Origin: Sextonia rubra
Lineage: Eukaryota > Streptophyta > Magnoliopsida > Laurales > Lauraceae
Length of the DNA: 64,000 bases
Direction of reading: 5' to 3'
NCBI GenBank assembly: GCA_037013555.1
Contig: JASUAD010000018.1
Location: 38,403,871 to 38,467,870 of the forward strand
Shown one piece after another: positions 47,300-58,850 of the stretch. Numbering within the stretch: position 1 is the stretch's first letter; each line of letters begins with the position of its first letter. The notes beneath the pieces are model-generated. The model made no database searches. It was given only the letters and a program-made list of their open reading frames with translations, and was not told where the DNA came from. The translations under genes and the position numbers were made by a program.

Positions 47300-47770
47300 C
47301 ACAAAAATATGTGGGATTGACCTATGAGAAACATAGATCTAACATTTTGGGACCATTTTCACCCCATTTGATTGGATTTACTTTTGTAAAAAAAAATCCA
47401 TAAATAAAAAACAAAAAAATTAGATGAAAACAAAAATATGTGCAATTGATCTATGGAAACATAGATCTAACACTTAGGGAGCATTTTCAACCCATTTGAT
47501 AGGGTTTACTTTTGTAAAAAAAATTACAAAAATCCGAAAATAAAAAACAAAAAAAATTAGGCATAATAATGTGGGATTGATCTATAGAAAACATAGATCT
47601 AAAATTTAAGAACCATTTTCAACTCATTTGATTGGTTTTCCATGAAAAAAAAAGATTTTTTTCAAATAATTAAATGATCAGAAAATAAAATTCAAAAACT
47701 AATAAAAAAATGAAAAAAATATGTGGGCTTGATCAAAGCGGAACATGGATCTAACGATAACAACTCATTT
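47300..47770. repeat. Four ~130-bp imperfect tandem repeats next to the hAT gene
   Basis: The word ATATGTGGGATTGA then CTAT-GAAACATAGATCTAA recurs at about 47307, 47436, 47568 and 47719. Each copy is followed by ACCATTTTCA(A/C)CCCATTTGAT and TTACTTTTGTAAAAAAA in most copies. They lie in the leader of the BED/hAT relic and could be subterminal or leader repeats of that element. Confidence 0.8.
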
Positions 47771-48075
47771 TCATTTGATTCATGGAAAAAGGAAAAAAAA
47801 ACTGAAGAAAAAGAGAAATGAACTCGGTGTAGGGTAAAAAAAAAAAAAAACCCAAGAAACTTACCTTGAGTTGAAGTTTTTGAGTTGGATGCTTGAATCT
47901 CGAATTCCACTTGAATGATGTCTCTATAAGTTGTATTTGATGTTTTCTTTTGATGATTTGTGTTCTTTTAAGAGGGGGTTTGGAAAATGGAGGCAAGAAA
48001 AATGCGTTTGGAGCGGTGAAAAAAAGGAGAAGAAAAAGTTACCGCGGGTTGAAAAAGTGACCCAAACAGTCAACT

Positions 48076-48098
48076 AGGTGGGGTTTTTAACCCCACCT
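48076..48098. repeat. Perfect 10-bp-arm hairpin
   Basis: AGGTGGGGTT (48076-48085), TTT loop, AACCCCACCT (48089-48098). It is non-coding and lies between the hAT leader repeats and 48.2 kb. It is not followed by a T-tract and there is no reason to call it a terminator in a plant. Confidence 0.8.
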
Positions 48099-48099
48099 C

Positions 48100-48149
48100 T
48101 ACATTGCGCCGCTACAAATTGGAAGAGGGCAGGATCATTTTAAAGCTCA

Positions 48150-48181
<32 letters not shown>

Positions 48182-49235
48182 AGAAGAAGAAAACTGGCAC
48201 AAAGCATACCGGACATGTTACTGAAGGATGTTCCAATCTTGTTGAACCTTCTTCAGCTACTTCCTTCCAGCATTATTCAGCAAGTGTAGTGTCATGCTAA
48301 AGTTTAATAGGTCATAAATATGTCTGTGCAGTAAGGAAATATGGGCCGAAGTTTTGGACGAACAAGCCCTCCCATGAAGAGATAGAGTGGGTGGAGAAAA
48401 ATTCAAGTTGAATTCACAACCACCCAACCTATTTGCAATTACCTTGAAAAGTAAATCTGATTTTGCACCCTCGTTGAAGGGTGAACTTCTTATCAAACAC
48501 AACGTTACAAGAAGGCAAAAGAAGCTCACTAAGAATTATTGACATGATTTCCTTAAAAACAAAAATAACAACCATGGAAACTGATAGGAAAAGGACCATT
48601 TTTCGAAGAAAAAGTAAACTGAATAACGGCTACAGGTACTTGATAGAATGTGATAGAATGAGAGAGAGTGTACTAGAAGTAAAGTTTTTCAGAATGATGA
48701 TCTAATAAATTTTCATGGTGAAGCAATAAATATATGAGAAATGTATGATTTACTAGTCCATTTGTTCCAAGAAAAAAAATGGTCACAAGGATCTTCAGCA
48801 GCTGCCATCAATCTCCCTTCAGTCTTGGGACTGAGGACAGTAGCACAATGCAGCCCACAGTCCTGAATACCAATGACTTGCATCATTCATTTAAACATAA
48901 TAATGGAAAAGAAAAAACCATTATATAGAATGACATATAACATGCTAATAAACCCAGGGTTGGTCCTCAAGTTAAATAATTTTAGAAATCTAAAAACAGA
49001 ATCGAGGAGGAATGGCAGCAGGGGCAGTACCAGGTATGGTCCTTGAGGGGTACAAATGCCACCCCACACACACACCACCCCACCCCCCCTGCCCTGAGAA
49101 ACCACCCTAACAACAGTGCTTCAAATAACATCTTCTCTTCATTTGATATAGAATTGACCCCCTCATATTTTTTTGACTTGGTACAATGGTTTATTAATAC
49201 AATAAATATTCACCCGGTCTCCCTCTTTATGTAGA
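48100..49235. other. Gene-free stretch with (AAAAAG)n run
   Basis: A short GAAAAA repeat lies at 48150-48180. Minus-strand snippets near 48260 and 48460 look exon-like but match nothing I can name. Confidence 0.45.
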
Positions 49236-49243
49236 TGTGGGAC

Positions 49244-50043
49244 CTATGATGCCCAGATACGGACACGGGTATGGATACGGACACGGGAACGAGGGTTCGA
49301 TACGCCAACTTGAAAATTTTAGAATACGGATACGGGTACGGCATTTTAAAAAATATATACATATAAATACTTATCGTAGTTATCAAATATTATGAGGCCC
49401 ACCATGTGGATCAAATTTTCAATGAGGTGGGCCTAACAGTATCTTAACATAGAAGAAAATAAAAGAAAAGAAAAAAAAAAGTGGGCTAAGTGTCTTGGTT
49501 GGCCCAGCAGCTCAACATTAAAAGAGAAAGAAATAAAAAAAAAGCCCAACAGGCCTGTTCTCATTCATAAAATGCGACGGGTTCTTTTGCCCCTTTTGCA
49601 TCTTTAGGGCATCATCGAACGAAAAAGAAGAAGATGAATGAATAAGAAGAAGAGGAGGTGTACATAACACCTGAAGCTCGAAGCAATAATAGTAGCAGAA
49701 AGTAACACAGTGGTTTACCACCTAGTTGAAGAAGCAACCAGTCAAAACGAAAGCAGTAGCCCCTGTCGGTTTAGTTATCTTCATCTTCGCTGCCATCTTC
49801 TCCTCCTCCTCTTCTCCTTCTTTTTTGCTTTCCTTTTGATCAAATTGAGAGAGGGCCCATTTCGGAGTAAATTGGTCAAAATGGACAAAATCTGTTGTAA
49901 TCTTGGGTAAAAAATATTGCACAGCCGTATCTTAAAATTGGAGGCCGCATCCAAGCTGTATCTTGCCGTATCCTATACCGTATCCGTATCGTATCATATT
50001 GGTACCGATACCACAGGGCATTTGGAGTATCCGGGTATCATAG
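49244..50043. mobile_element. 800-bp non-autonomous DNA transposon with 8-bp TSD (hAT-like)
   Basis: The left end is CTATGATGCCCAGATAC and the right end reverse-complements to CTATGATACCCGGATAC (15 of 17 bases agree). Both sides carry the identical octamer TGTGGGAC (49236-49243 and 50044-50051). An 8-bp duplication is the signature of hAT insertion. Many GATACGG/CCGTATC words lie in both subterminal 100-bp regions. There is no transposase inside; short open frames are incidental. Confidence 0.85.
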
Positions 50044-50051
50044 TGTGGGAC

Positions 50052-51230
50052 CAAAGAGATAAGTGGACAAATCTTTAAAAAAGAAAGGTGGCATGTGCAG
50101 AATTTTCTCTGACCACATTGGGGGTCAACATAAGAAGATGTCTTGAAAAATGATTCATTCTTCATTCTGGCCGAGAGAGAACCAGAAAAATTAGCAAAGA
50201 ACGAAAGGAGAAAACAGAGTGTTCTCTAGTGAGAAGAGGTGTATGAACAGCCTACTGTGTACATCTGATCAAGCCTCTATTCATATTTTGGCCCCCCCAA
50301 CAAAAAATCCTGGTTCTGCTCCTAAATGACAGTCCCACCATCAAGATGAAATGTCCCTGAACACAACAATCTAGCCACATGATTTATTGCTCATAGTAGT
50401 GCAGTACCAATGAATATAAATAGCAATTGTTAAATAATTAGATACACATAATATCTATGTCAATTGTCAGGTGATGATGTAACATGAAGTTCGCCAAAAC
50501 ACTTTCTGTAGAATGTGATCCAAAGATCCTGGTGGGCAAATCTCTAGTGAGGATCCAGTGTCAAGCTCAGAACACCACAAATAAAAAGAAGCCTTTTTTC
50601 CAATAAAAAACAGAAAACTTTCAAGATATTTTTAGGTTATTACTGCAATGGCAAATAATGACAACTCGAAACCTACAGCTATCCACAACCCCAACCAGCC
50701 AATACTGTTCTATTCCTATTTCAGTAAGACTCTTCAATTATCACAACAATATGAGGTATAGCAGTACAAGTATATTTAGTATTTAATTCCTATAACATTA
50801 GGATTTGTCTGCTACTAGAGGGTTGCAATTATTATTATCAGTTGTTTATTGTAGTTATATATCCAGCAGATGGCATATGGCTCTCGGCGGGAAAAAATTA
50901 GTTCTCACATAATGGGTTCCGCTACTCGAGATCCCTCGATAGATATGGATACAGTTCAATTTGAGGAGAATTAGACCACCTGAAAAGCAGAACCCAATTC
51001 TACAACTGTTTGAATCCCATTGCATAACCATTTAGCATCCACATAAACGATGGCAGAGAAACTGCAAACCAAATCCTTGAAGCTGAATTGCCCCATATCT
51101 TAAGATAGCCCTTTTACCATCCAAACAAAACACTACAAGTTATCTCAAGAAAGCACTTTATAAAAGCAAGTTCAAATGTTCAATTAAACTAAATCACATG
51201 GCATGAAAAATACTGTTCAAAGCAATGACT
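50052..51230. other. Spacer, no gene supported
   Basis: AT-rich. A short plus-strand open frame at 50870-50972 has no recognisable homology. Confidence 0.5.
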
Positions 51231-52330
51231 GACCTCTTTAGTGCTATCAAGGGAATCACTCTCATCATCCTCAATCAGCTCCCAGCTAGCTGCATCATCA
51301 CTAACTTCACTTTCAGCAGCAATCCACTCATCATCATCATGACCAATGACATAAATTGCTTGATACCCAACTTGATATCAAAGCAAAAATCTAGTCAATC
51401 AAGAAACATAGCAAACTGCGTCACAAGTAAACTGAATACAATCATATAGTGAATGGGCAAACAGAATATTGTCAAGTCCTTGCAGTGATTGTACCGTTGA
51501 TATCATTCCATCAGCCCATGCCACTTCGATATCACCATTTCTGAGCCCGGTAATGTTCCCTACCCAAGAGAGAGACCTGCGAATTCCATATAGGCTTCAT
51601 CTACAGTTTCACCTTCTGTTTTCTTTCAACCGGAGTGCTTCTTCATATCTTGTCTAACATTGTTTGGACCAGTCAGCTGCTTTGATTCATCGGCAGAGTT
51701 CCCAAGAGAATCTGTTTGTGCTGGTACAGAAATAGGTGATAGTCGAACAACTATATCCTCATAACAATAGTCAGAGTCAGGATACCTCTCTAGCTCATAC
51801 ACACTTACCCCTTCCTCTTTATCCATCTGTTTAGGATCTTCTGCCCTGACAACTAGCTTTAACCACCTGACATAAGCTGTTCGTTCTTTCACTTTAACGA
51901 TTTTCACTACCCCAACACGCCTTGCTTCATGAGCATCATCGCTGCCATTAGTTGCCTTCTCCAACCTGCCAGATGAAATTCCATCCATGTTCAACCATTC
52001 CATCCTGCCATGCCACATCAACTCTTGTCTTAGAATTGATAATCAAGAGGGCTCTTTCTAGGCCTTCTTGTCCCTCCTAACTACAACTTTCAGAATCTTT
52101 TGCGATCAAGAGGCCAAGTTTCATGAATAGGTTCCTTCAAAACTGATAATGAACTAGATATAGTAAAAGCATTATTTTCTTTATTTTCACTGGTTCCATC
52201 TAATGCAGCCTCCGCATCACTGTCCATGGATTCACTATTTGCATTTGATTCCTCTAAAGTGACCACTGCTGAATCAAATCTGGATCTTGTTTGAGCAGAC
52301 TCTACTTTTAGAGTTGTAGTTTTGATAAGC
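51231..52330 (-). pseudogene. UBC23/PHO2-type ubiquitin-conjugating E2 fragment (N-terminal region)
   Basis: Minus-strand blocks match the long non-catalytic N-terminal part of plant E2 23 (UBC23, PHO2 relatives), in order: TLEESNANSESMDSDAEAAL (about 52260-52200), GTSENKENNAFTISSSLSVL, KTRVDVAWQDGMVEHGW, DAHEARRVGVVKIVKVKERT (51944-51885), YELERYPDSDYCYEDIVVRL (51801-51742), VGNITGLRNGDIEVAWADGM (51565-51506), a probable intron, and YQAIYVIGHDDDEWIAAESE (51384-51325) ending at AAAGAG|GTCAGT. Lesions: a segment is deleted after EHGW, a stop follows KKHSG, two extra bases lie in a CTCTCT run near 51568, and the acceptor junction near 51390 loses frame. The catalytic UBC domain is absent. Whether the parent is UBC23 or PHO2 is not settled. 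Confidence 0.8.
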
Positions 52331-52504
52331 TATTGTCCAAGCGAATGGAGGACGATAATGCAGGTGATGGAAGAAGACACCAGTCACCCAATTGCCCAAT
52401 TGCCAGTTTGTAGCCTCCGCATCATTGTCCCTGGATTCACTCTGATTCATAATTGACAAAAATAAATAATGCATCAATTCAAACATTTGTTACTCACACC
52501 ATAT

Positions 52505-52652
52505 GACAGTAGATCCACATCAATTTCCTCATAGTGGAATTTCATTAAACATGTGTTGCAGTCAAATAACATTGGTCCCAGTAGATCCACATCAATTTCC
52601 TCATGGTGGAATTTCATCAAACATGTGTTGCAGTCAAATAACATTGGTCCCA
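52505..52652. repeat. 72-bp tandem duplication
   Basis: AGTAGATCCACATCAATTTC and CAAACATGTGTTGCAGTCAA-like sequence are repeated at a 72-bp offset (GTAGATCC at 52509 and 52581), with two or three differences. Both strands are open through it. It lies upstream of the UBC23-like fragment. A second partial repeat (GCCTCCGCATCA at about 52209 and 52415) lies within that fragment. Confidence 0.9.
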
Positions 52653-53229
52653 ACTTACACTTGGCATGACTCAAAAAAATCAATTCTACATCAATGAAAA
52701 GACTAGCTGCATTTTACAATCTTGGATAAAATCCCAGGAAAGGTAAAACTGGATATCACAAGAACCAAATACCTAGCCACAGTTTTCCTAACATAGTCAC
52801 ATGGGTTGCAAAGACAGGTTGCAAAATCGAACCGTGACATATCAAAAAAAGCTAACATATACTGCCACATATCCATTTAATTTGTCAAAATAAAATAAAA
52901 GATAATCTGGGTTGAGATTTAGTAAACAAACCTGTTATAAACATACTTTTTTACTATACCACCTAGTCCCTGGCTTTCTTTTTGAATGGTCATAGTCTTT
53001 GACTTTATCACTGTAATTTAGAAAAATAAATCAATAAATAACTTTATAAACTTATTTTAGTATGACATGTTAAAACTTCAAAAGTAGATTGAAGGCAGAA
53101 ATAAATCCTTTGAAGAATGCTGCAACAATAAAATCCATCAACCGGCCTGGTTGGGACCGAATCAGTGTTCATAGGTTCAAAACATCATCTGGGTATCCGT
53201 TGATACACATTGATAATTTACAAACAGAT

Positions 53230-53640
53230 GGCCATGGCCTATATTAAGCTGTGAGGAAAACAGAAAGAGAAGAGAGAAAGCAGATCGGCGAAAAAAGAGG
53301 GGAGAAGAGAGCAGATCTGAGAAAAAGAGGGGAAGAGAGAAAAGCAGCCGAGCTGATCTATTGACTTCCGCAAAACGAAAAAAGAAAGAGAAGAAAAAAG
53401 GGACGTCGTGAAGATGATAACAGCGGGAGATCTGAAGAAACAGAACGAACAAAGAGAGAGAAGCAGCAGCAGATCTGTAAGAGAAGAAGAAAGATAAAGA
53501 TAACGTAAATACCAGATGGTGCCTCTGCCATCGTGATGTTTTGCTCTTATTCCCACGTCCTCGTCGTCCCATTCTCATCTCCTCTCTACTCTTTCTATAT
53601 CCCTCTCCACTTCCCTCTTATTACCTTTATTCTCCTATTC
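53230..53640 (-). other. Pyrimidine-rich tract (minus strand)
   Basis: Nearly pure purine on the plus strand (GAAAAAGAGGGGAAGAG and similar) from 53250 to 53510, turning to pyrimidine-rich on the plus strand after 53560. Such tracts are common in plant 5' leaders, so it may be the former promoter/leader of a minus-strand gene such as the UBC23-like copy. Open frames in it are low-complexity. 53640-55690 shows no gene. Confidence 0.4.
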
Positions 53641-55689
53641 TCTCTCCGAACGAGGAAGAGGCGAAGAAATGCCCTAGTTTTCGACGAGGGCGGATCGTTT
53701 TGAATTTATTGATGTGCGTGGTGTCGGATACAGAGTCCATCACTGGTAGTCTCGCACAAGCGCATGGAATGGTCCCACCCGCTGAAATGTTTTTTATTTT
53801 TAATTTTTTCTCTCGGGACCTCCTAATTTCGCCCACGAAATTTGAGGGAAAAAAGGACAATTACCCAAAAAAAATATAAAGCTCTACATACTTAGAAAGA
53901 TCCAAACGAATCCTTCAAACCATCAAATCCCAGAAAAGGTCTTGGAACAGTGCTTGCACAGTTTTTTCATGCAAAACAATTTTTTTTTTGTCTGTTGCTA
54001 CTATCGCTGGCTCCTTTTAAACACAATTTCCTTCTTCTAAGCTCATGCGAGCACTTATATTATAATTGGATGGACCAAAGGTGAGCTCCACATACTCAAA
54101 CGGATGGAATTTCCACTCTTTTTGTTTTTATCCTCCCTCAAAACTTTTTCAAAATATCTCTTTCTCTTAACTCTCACATTAGATAATATATTTGTTTCCC
54201 CTCTAAAATCTCTCCCCCTATATCCCATCTTATTCTTAATATCTTTCATTGTCAACCGGTACAAAAGGCATTCCATCCCTTGTCTAAGGGCTGTATCTGT
54301 CCATGTAAATGACTACTAAAACCATACCTCTCTAATATTTCCTTTTGTGAACACCCTTGAATTAATCAAAATATTCTTTTATACCCCTTCAAATCCTCCT
54401 TGAAGTTTCCTCATCTAATTACAAATAATAGCCAAAGTAGGCATTTCCAGCTTCAAAAGATCTACTCCTGTAAATACGTATGTTTGCGTTCTAGATTTTT
54501 TTATGTTGGTTTCACTAGAAATAGGAGGAAATGAAGTTGGGAAATGAAGGTCGGCAAGAAATATCAATATTATATCCAGGGACAGGAAAAACAACATTCC
54601 TGTGGTTGGATTTAATAAGTTGAAGAAGATTCTTAAGCGATGTATAAGAGAATCTCAAACCCATAATGAGAGGGATGGGATTCTTCCCATTGCCAAATGC
54701 CCTGACCATTTTTATTTTGTTTAGGTTGGTGGTGCCGTGTCTTGGTCTTTAGACCTGACGGTCTAAACTTTTGCTTTAAATCGACTTGCTAGGCATGGGT
54801 TGGCCAAATGCCCTGACCATTTCATTACCGGGGTATATACATGAGGATCCTCTTCCCATTATTTTTTTCTAATTTGAGTTTCTAGATTTCTTTTATCGTT
54901 AGGGTTTATGTGGAATCATAAATTTTCATCTGATTTTCTATTTTCTTTTCTATTTTCATCCTCCTCTCTTCTCATCTTTTTCATTTGATAAATAAAGTTA
55001 ATACAAATTGATAATTATATCACCATAATTGTCCAAGTGGGGCATCCTCATCTCTAGAGCTTGCAATTATATTAATGGAATTAGGCCTAATTGTGCGGCC
55101 CACCTAGATGATCGACAATCAACGGGAATAGGCCTTTTTCAGTTTTCTGTGGGTCCCATCAAATGGTCTAGTTTAATGGTGTTGCAATTTAATGGGTGAG
55201 TGATTTTTAGTTTTGGATGCATAGAGTGTAGACCCCACATGAGCAAAGGGTAGGGGTGTTGGGCCTTTTGTCTTTTACGTTTTGTTGGATGATTCTTTGG
55301 TGATGTATATTTATAGGTTAGCTATTGTTTTTCCATCTTGTGGAATTATAGATCATAGCATGCTTAATCAACAATAATGCCCATCAGTTTCATTTATAAA
55401 CAGATCGGCAACAACTAATGACTGAAAATCTGAATCATATTTAAAAAAAATTTTCTATTTATCTGCATAGCATAACATGACTAAGATTGCTAGGCTTGTT
55501 TGGTATTGTTCTCATGTTGTTCCCAATTTTGTGCTTAGGTCTGATTGATTGTACTAAGATTGGGTTGTGCCAATACTAAACTCTGTAGAATGTATTTGGT
55601 AATATTATATTAAAATGCTCTATTGAGAATATACCATATAGAATTTTTTTCGTAATGGTGTAAAAAATTTTCTTCAACAAACGAAGTAA

Positions 55690-56650
55690 AATAATCATAT
55701 GATCTAAAATGTGGGACCCACCTTTTAATGTTTACTGCACTTTATTATCGGCATACATGAGACCCATATGTAGAAGTTACAATATACTATGCAACTTTAA
55801 AAATTAGAACATGGGGCCCATGCTCATAGGATTTATAAGGTGGGTCTATCTTTATAAGAATTATAATGTGGGCTCACCTTTTTTTGAATATAAAATGGGA
55901 CCCAACTTTATAAATTACAGCATAGACACACTTTTAGAAATTAGAATATGGGCCTACATTTATAAGAATTATAATGTAGGTCCACATTTTGTGATCACGA
56001 CTACATGACCCACACCTATAATTTACAAAGTAAAGCTACATTTTTTTGTAATTTTGTACACAGAATCCACATGTAGAAATTATAATGTAGTGCCCACTTT
56101 TGAAAATTATAATAGATTATAATGTGGGCCATCTTGTTTTTTTATTGTGAACATGAGATCCACTTTAAAAATTACGTGGTACCCACTTTTAGAAATTAGA
56201 AAATGCTCCGCATTCATTGGATTCACAATGTAGGCCCACATTCATAAGAATTATAATGTAGCTTAACACTTTCTAATTTTTTAATGATTAAACCTTTTTT
56301 GAAAGATTTTTGAAACATTAACTATTTTTTTTAAAAGATTAAATATTTTTTAGAAAGATTGAATATATATTTTTGAAATATAAAATATTTTTTTGAAGGA
56401 TTAAATATTTTTTAGGAGATTAAATATTTTTTGAATGATTAAATATTTTTAAAATATTAAATATTTTTTTGATAGATTAAATATTTTTTTTAAAGTTTAT
56501 GTATTTTTTTGAAAGATTAAAAAATTTTTAGAAGATATTATTTTTTTACTATAAAACCCACATTCAAAAATTAGAACATGAGATCCACACTTAAATGATT
56601 TATAATGTAGTCCCACCATTATATTAAATTAAGAATTATAAAATGAATCC
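55690..56650. repeat. Degenerate satellite: AATTATAATGTGGGCCCACATT words, then GATTAAATATTTTTT units
   Basis: From 55690 to 56270 variants of ATAAGAATTATAATGTGGG and CCCACATTTATAAG repeat every ~35-45 bp, on both strands. From 56310 to 56540 a shorter unit, GATTAAATATTTTTTTGAA, repeats about nine times at ~20-27 bp. The first word type returns at 56550-56640. It is non-coding. Confidence 0.75.
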
Positions 56651-57330
56651 ACCTTTTGTTATTGCTAGCATTTGACCCACTGTAAGAATTAGGTAATAAA
56701 GTTACTTTGAGATAAGCAACTGTGCTAGCAGGTTATTCTTAAAAAAAATAATAAAACTTTTTGTTTCAAGTTTGGATTCTTAACCAGCGGGTTCAAATTT
56801 TGAGATTCTTTTCCACAAGAATAAAATTTGGAATAGTGACTTGCACATACCAAACATATTTTCTGGCAGGCTTATTTAATGGGAACATGGGAACATCCAT
56901 TTAACACGATGCCAAACACACCCAAAGTTTCCAACATCTGCATGTATCATGTTGACACCATAAAAACCTATGACACTTAGTTATAACTAATATAAGTGCA
57001 ACATTAATTGCCAATTAAATGTGGCAGTGAACGGTAGGCCGTACTCTTAGAATGTATGGTAAATAAGTAACGGCTTTAATCTTATGAAAAGTGTTTTCAC
57101 ATGCCTACTATCAGAACTTTTTTATAGGGCCCACTTGTGGATCCCATTTGAGGATGGGATCAAAGGGAATGGAAAGATTTATGTTTGAACATCCCAAATA
57201 TCAAGTTTAGGCCCAATCACATGACTCTAACCCCTTCATCAGCGACCTACAAATCTAATTAATTCGGATAGGCGCACAGTCGATCTAATGGTCTAGTAAA
57301 TTCAGATTTGACAAAAACTTAGGGCGTATA
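56651..57330. other. Spacer, nothing recognised
   Basis: AT-rich with no open frame or repeat of note. Confidence 0.5.
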
Positions 57331-57409
57331 ACTATGAGGGTATCCATGTATATTGCAAGATTTAGTTGGATGATGGATGAGCTTTACCTAGACTTCTCAC
57401 AATTCTCAC

Positions 57410-58250
57410 AAAAAAAAATGGTGAGAACTATTATAGAGCCCTATTATCCATATAGGGTTTTTGTACAATTTAGTCAGATCCAAACCATTCCTTCACCACC
57501 TTTAGAGCTTAAATGTGTTTTGCTAGGTAATACAACCCAATCGTATCATGCCTCATTTAAATTCTTTAATTAGATATGGGAGGGATGGCATAATCACTTA
57601 CTGGCCCTAATAAACTTGAGTACACTAGTTTGTTGTCATTGGGATTACGTGCCCGATTACATGGATTGGTATGTAAATGGCTGGATACTTGACGCTACTG
57701 GAAGCATTGGTATATGAGCATTTTGAAACACTAGCTCAAGCTACCAATGTATCCTATTAGGGAGATTGGTTTGGCTCTACAAGCTTGACGAGAGAAACCA
57801 GACTGCTTAGGCATTGTTAAGGTCAATCTATTTGCAAATTGTTTTATTTTCATTGAAAACATTTATTGTCATTCTAATGCATTTTACTATTTACACGTTC
57901 TCATGTTTGCATGTCACATGGGATCCTTAACTTTGTTGCAGGCGAGAACATCTATTCCATCAAATCGCCTTTTACTGTGGATGCCTAACACACATGAATA
58001 TTGTAGAGCCCTATTATCCATATAGGGTTCTTTTACAATTTAGTTAGACCCAAACCATTCCTTCACCACCTTTAGAGCTTGTTTGTGTTTCGCTAGGTAA
58101 TACAACCCAATCGTATCATGCCTCATTTAAATTCTTTGATCAGATACGGGAAGGATACCATAATTACTTATTGGCCCTAGTAAATTGGAATACACTGGTT
58201 CATTGTCATTGGGATTATGTGCCCGATTACATGAATTGGTATGCAAACAT
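57410..58250 (+). pseudogene. Plant mobile domain (MAIN-like) relic with internal 245-bp duplication
   Basis: Frame at 57417-57573: MVRTIIEPYYPYRVFVQFSQ, IQTIPSPP, SYHASFKFF; continuing after a stop: WHNHLLALINLSTL and CHWDYVPDYMDWYVN. The E-P-Y-P-x-R-V-x-x-Q-F ... IP ... W ... DYMxWY pattern resembles the plant mobile domain found in MAIN-like proteins and Mutator/gypsy relatives. The block 57432-57676 is repeated at 58002-58246 (offset 570 bp; IREGYHNYLLALVNWNTL). No complete ORF remains. The family call is tentative. Confidence 0.5.
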
Positions 58251-58723
58251 GTAATGGAGAACATTGACAAACCTTGAGAGACACTGGTTTTCATCCATGT
58301 AAGTCGGAGCCATAGGCATACAACATGATCGACTATGAATTACGCAACACAAATGCTTTTTGCTTCTATGAACGAATCGAGCAAAGGGTTGAGAAGCATT
58401 CACACAAGACAAACATAGTTTGTATTGAGATGTTCGTTACATGTCCCGAGCATTGAGGACGAGGTGGAAACAAGCACGTGCTTACTCTCATCAGCCTACA
58501 AATGCAAATCTTACGAGAAAGTTTAGTAAAATTAGTTTTAGTATAATGTTTACAAAGAGTTTTAATAAAAACTATGACGAATCTTCCTACTATTTGAGTA
58601 GTAAATTTGTTAGTATAATCCTTAACACATTCTGAGCTTACTTGGCTTTCTTGTGTAGAAGCCTATGGAACATCAAAACAAATGATTCCAAAAAAATAAC
58701 AATAAAAAAAAATGGAGTAGTCC

Positions 58724-58850
58724 CTATTCAGCCATAAGAGGTCAAACAAAACATTAAATGTTTGGCCATGAACAGCTGAACAATATAAACATGTTTGGTT
58801 GTTCATGGCTGAACATGTAATGTTCTATTTGGCTTGGTATGGCTGAATAG
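58724..58850. mobile_element. Fold-back MITE, ~127 bp
   Basis: The left arm CTATTCAGCCATA ... AACATTAAATGTT ... GCCATGAACA pairs with the right arm TGTTCATGGCTGAACATGTAA ... TATGGCTGAATAG over roughly 55 bases with gaps, leaving a small loop near 58790. It is a typical hairpin MITE. Superfamily and target duplication could not be fixed. Confidence 0.75.

Noticed and set aside
50870..50972. Short plus-strand frame MAYGSRREKISSHIMGSATR
   Set aside because: Too short and without recognised homology.
53177..53578. 133- and 105-residue Ser/Leu/Phe-rich minus-strand frames
   Set aside because: They are translations of a pyrimidine-rich tract; no domain or splice support.
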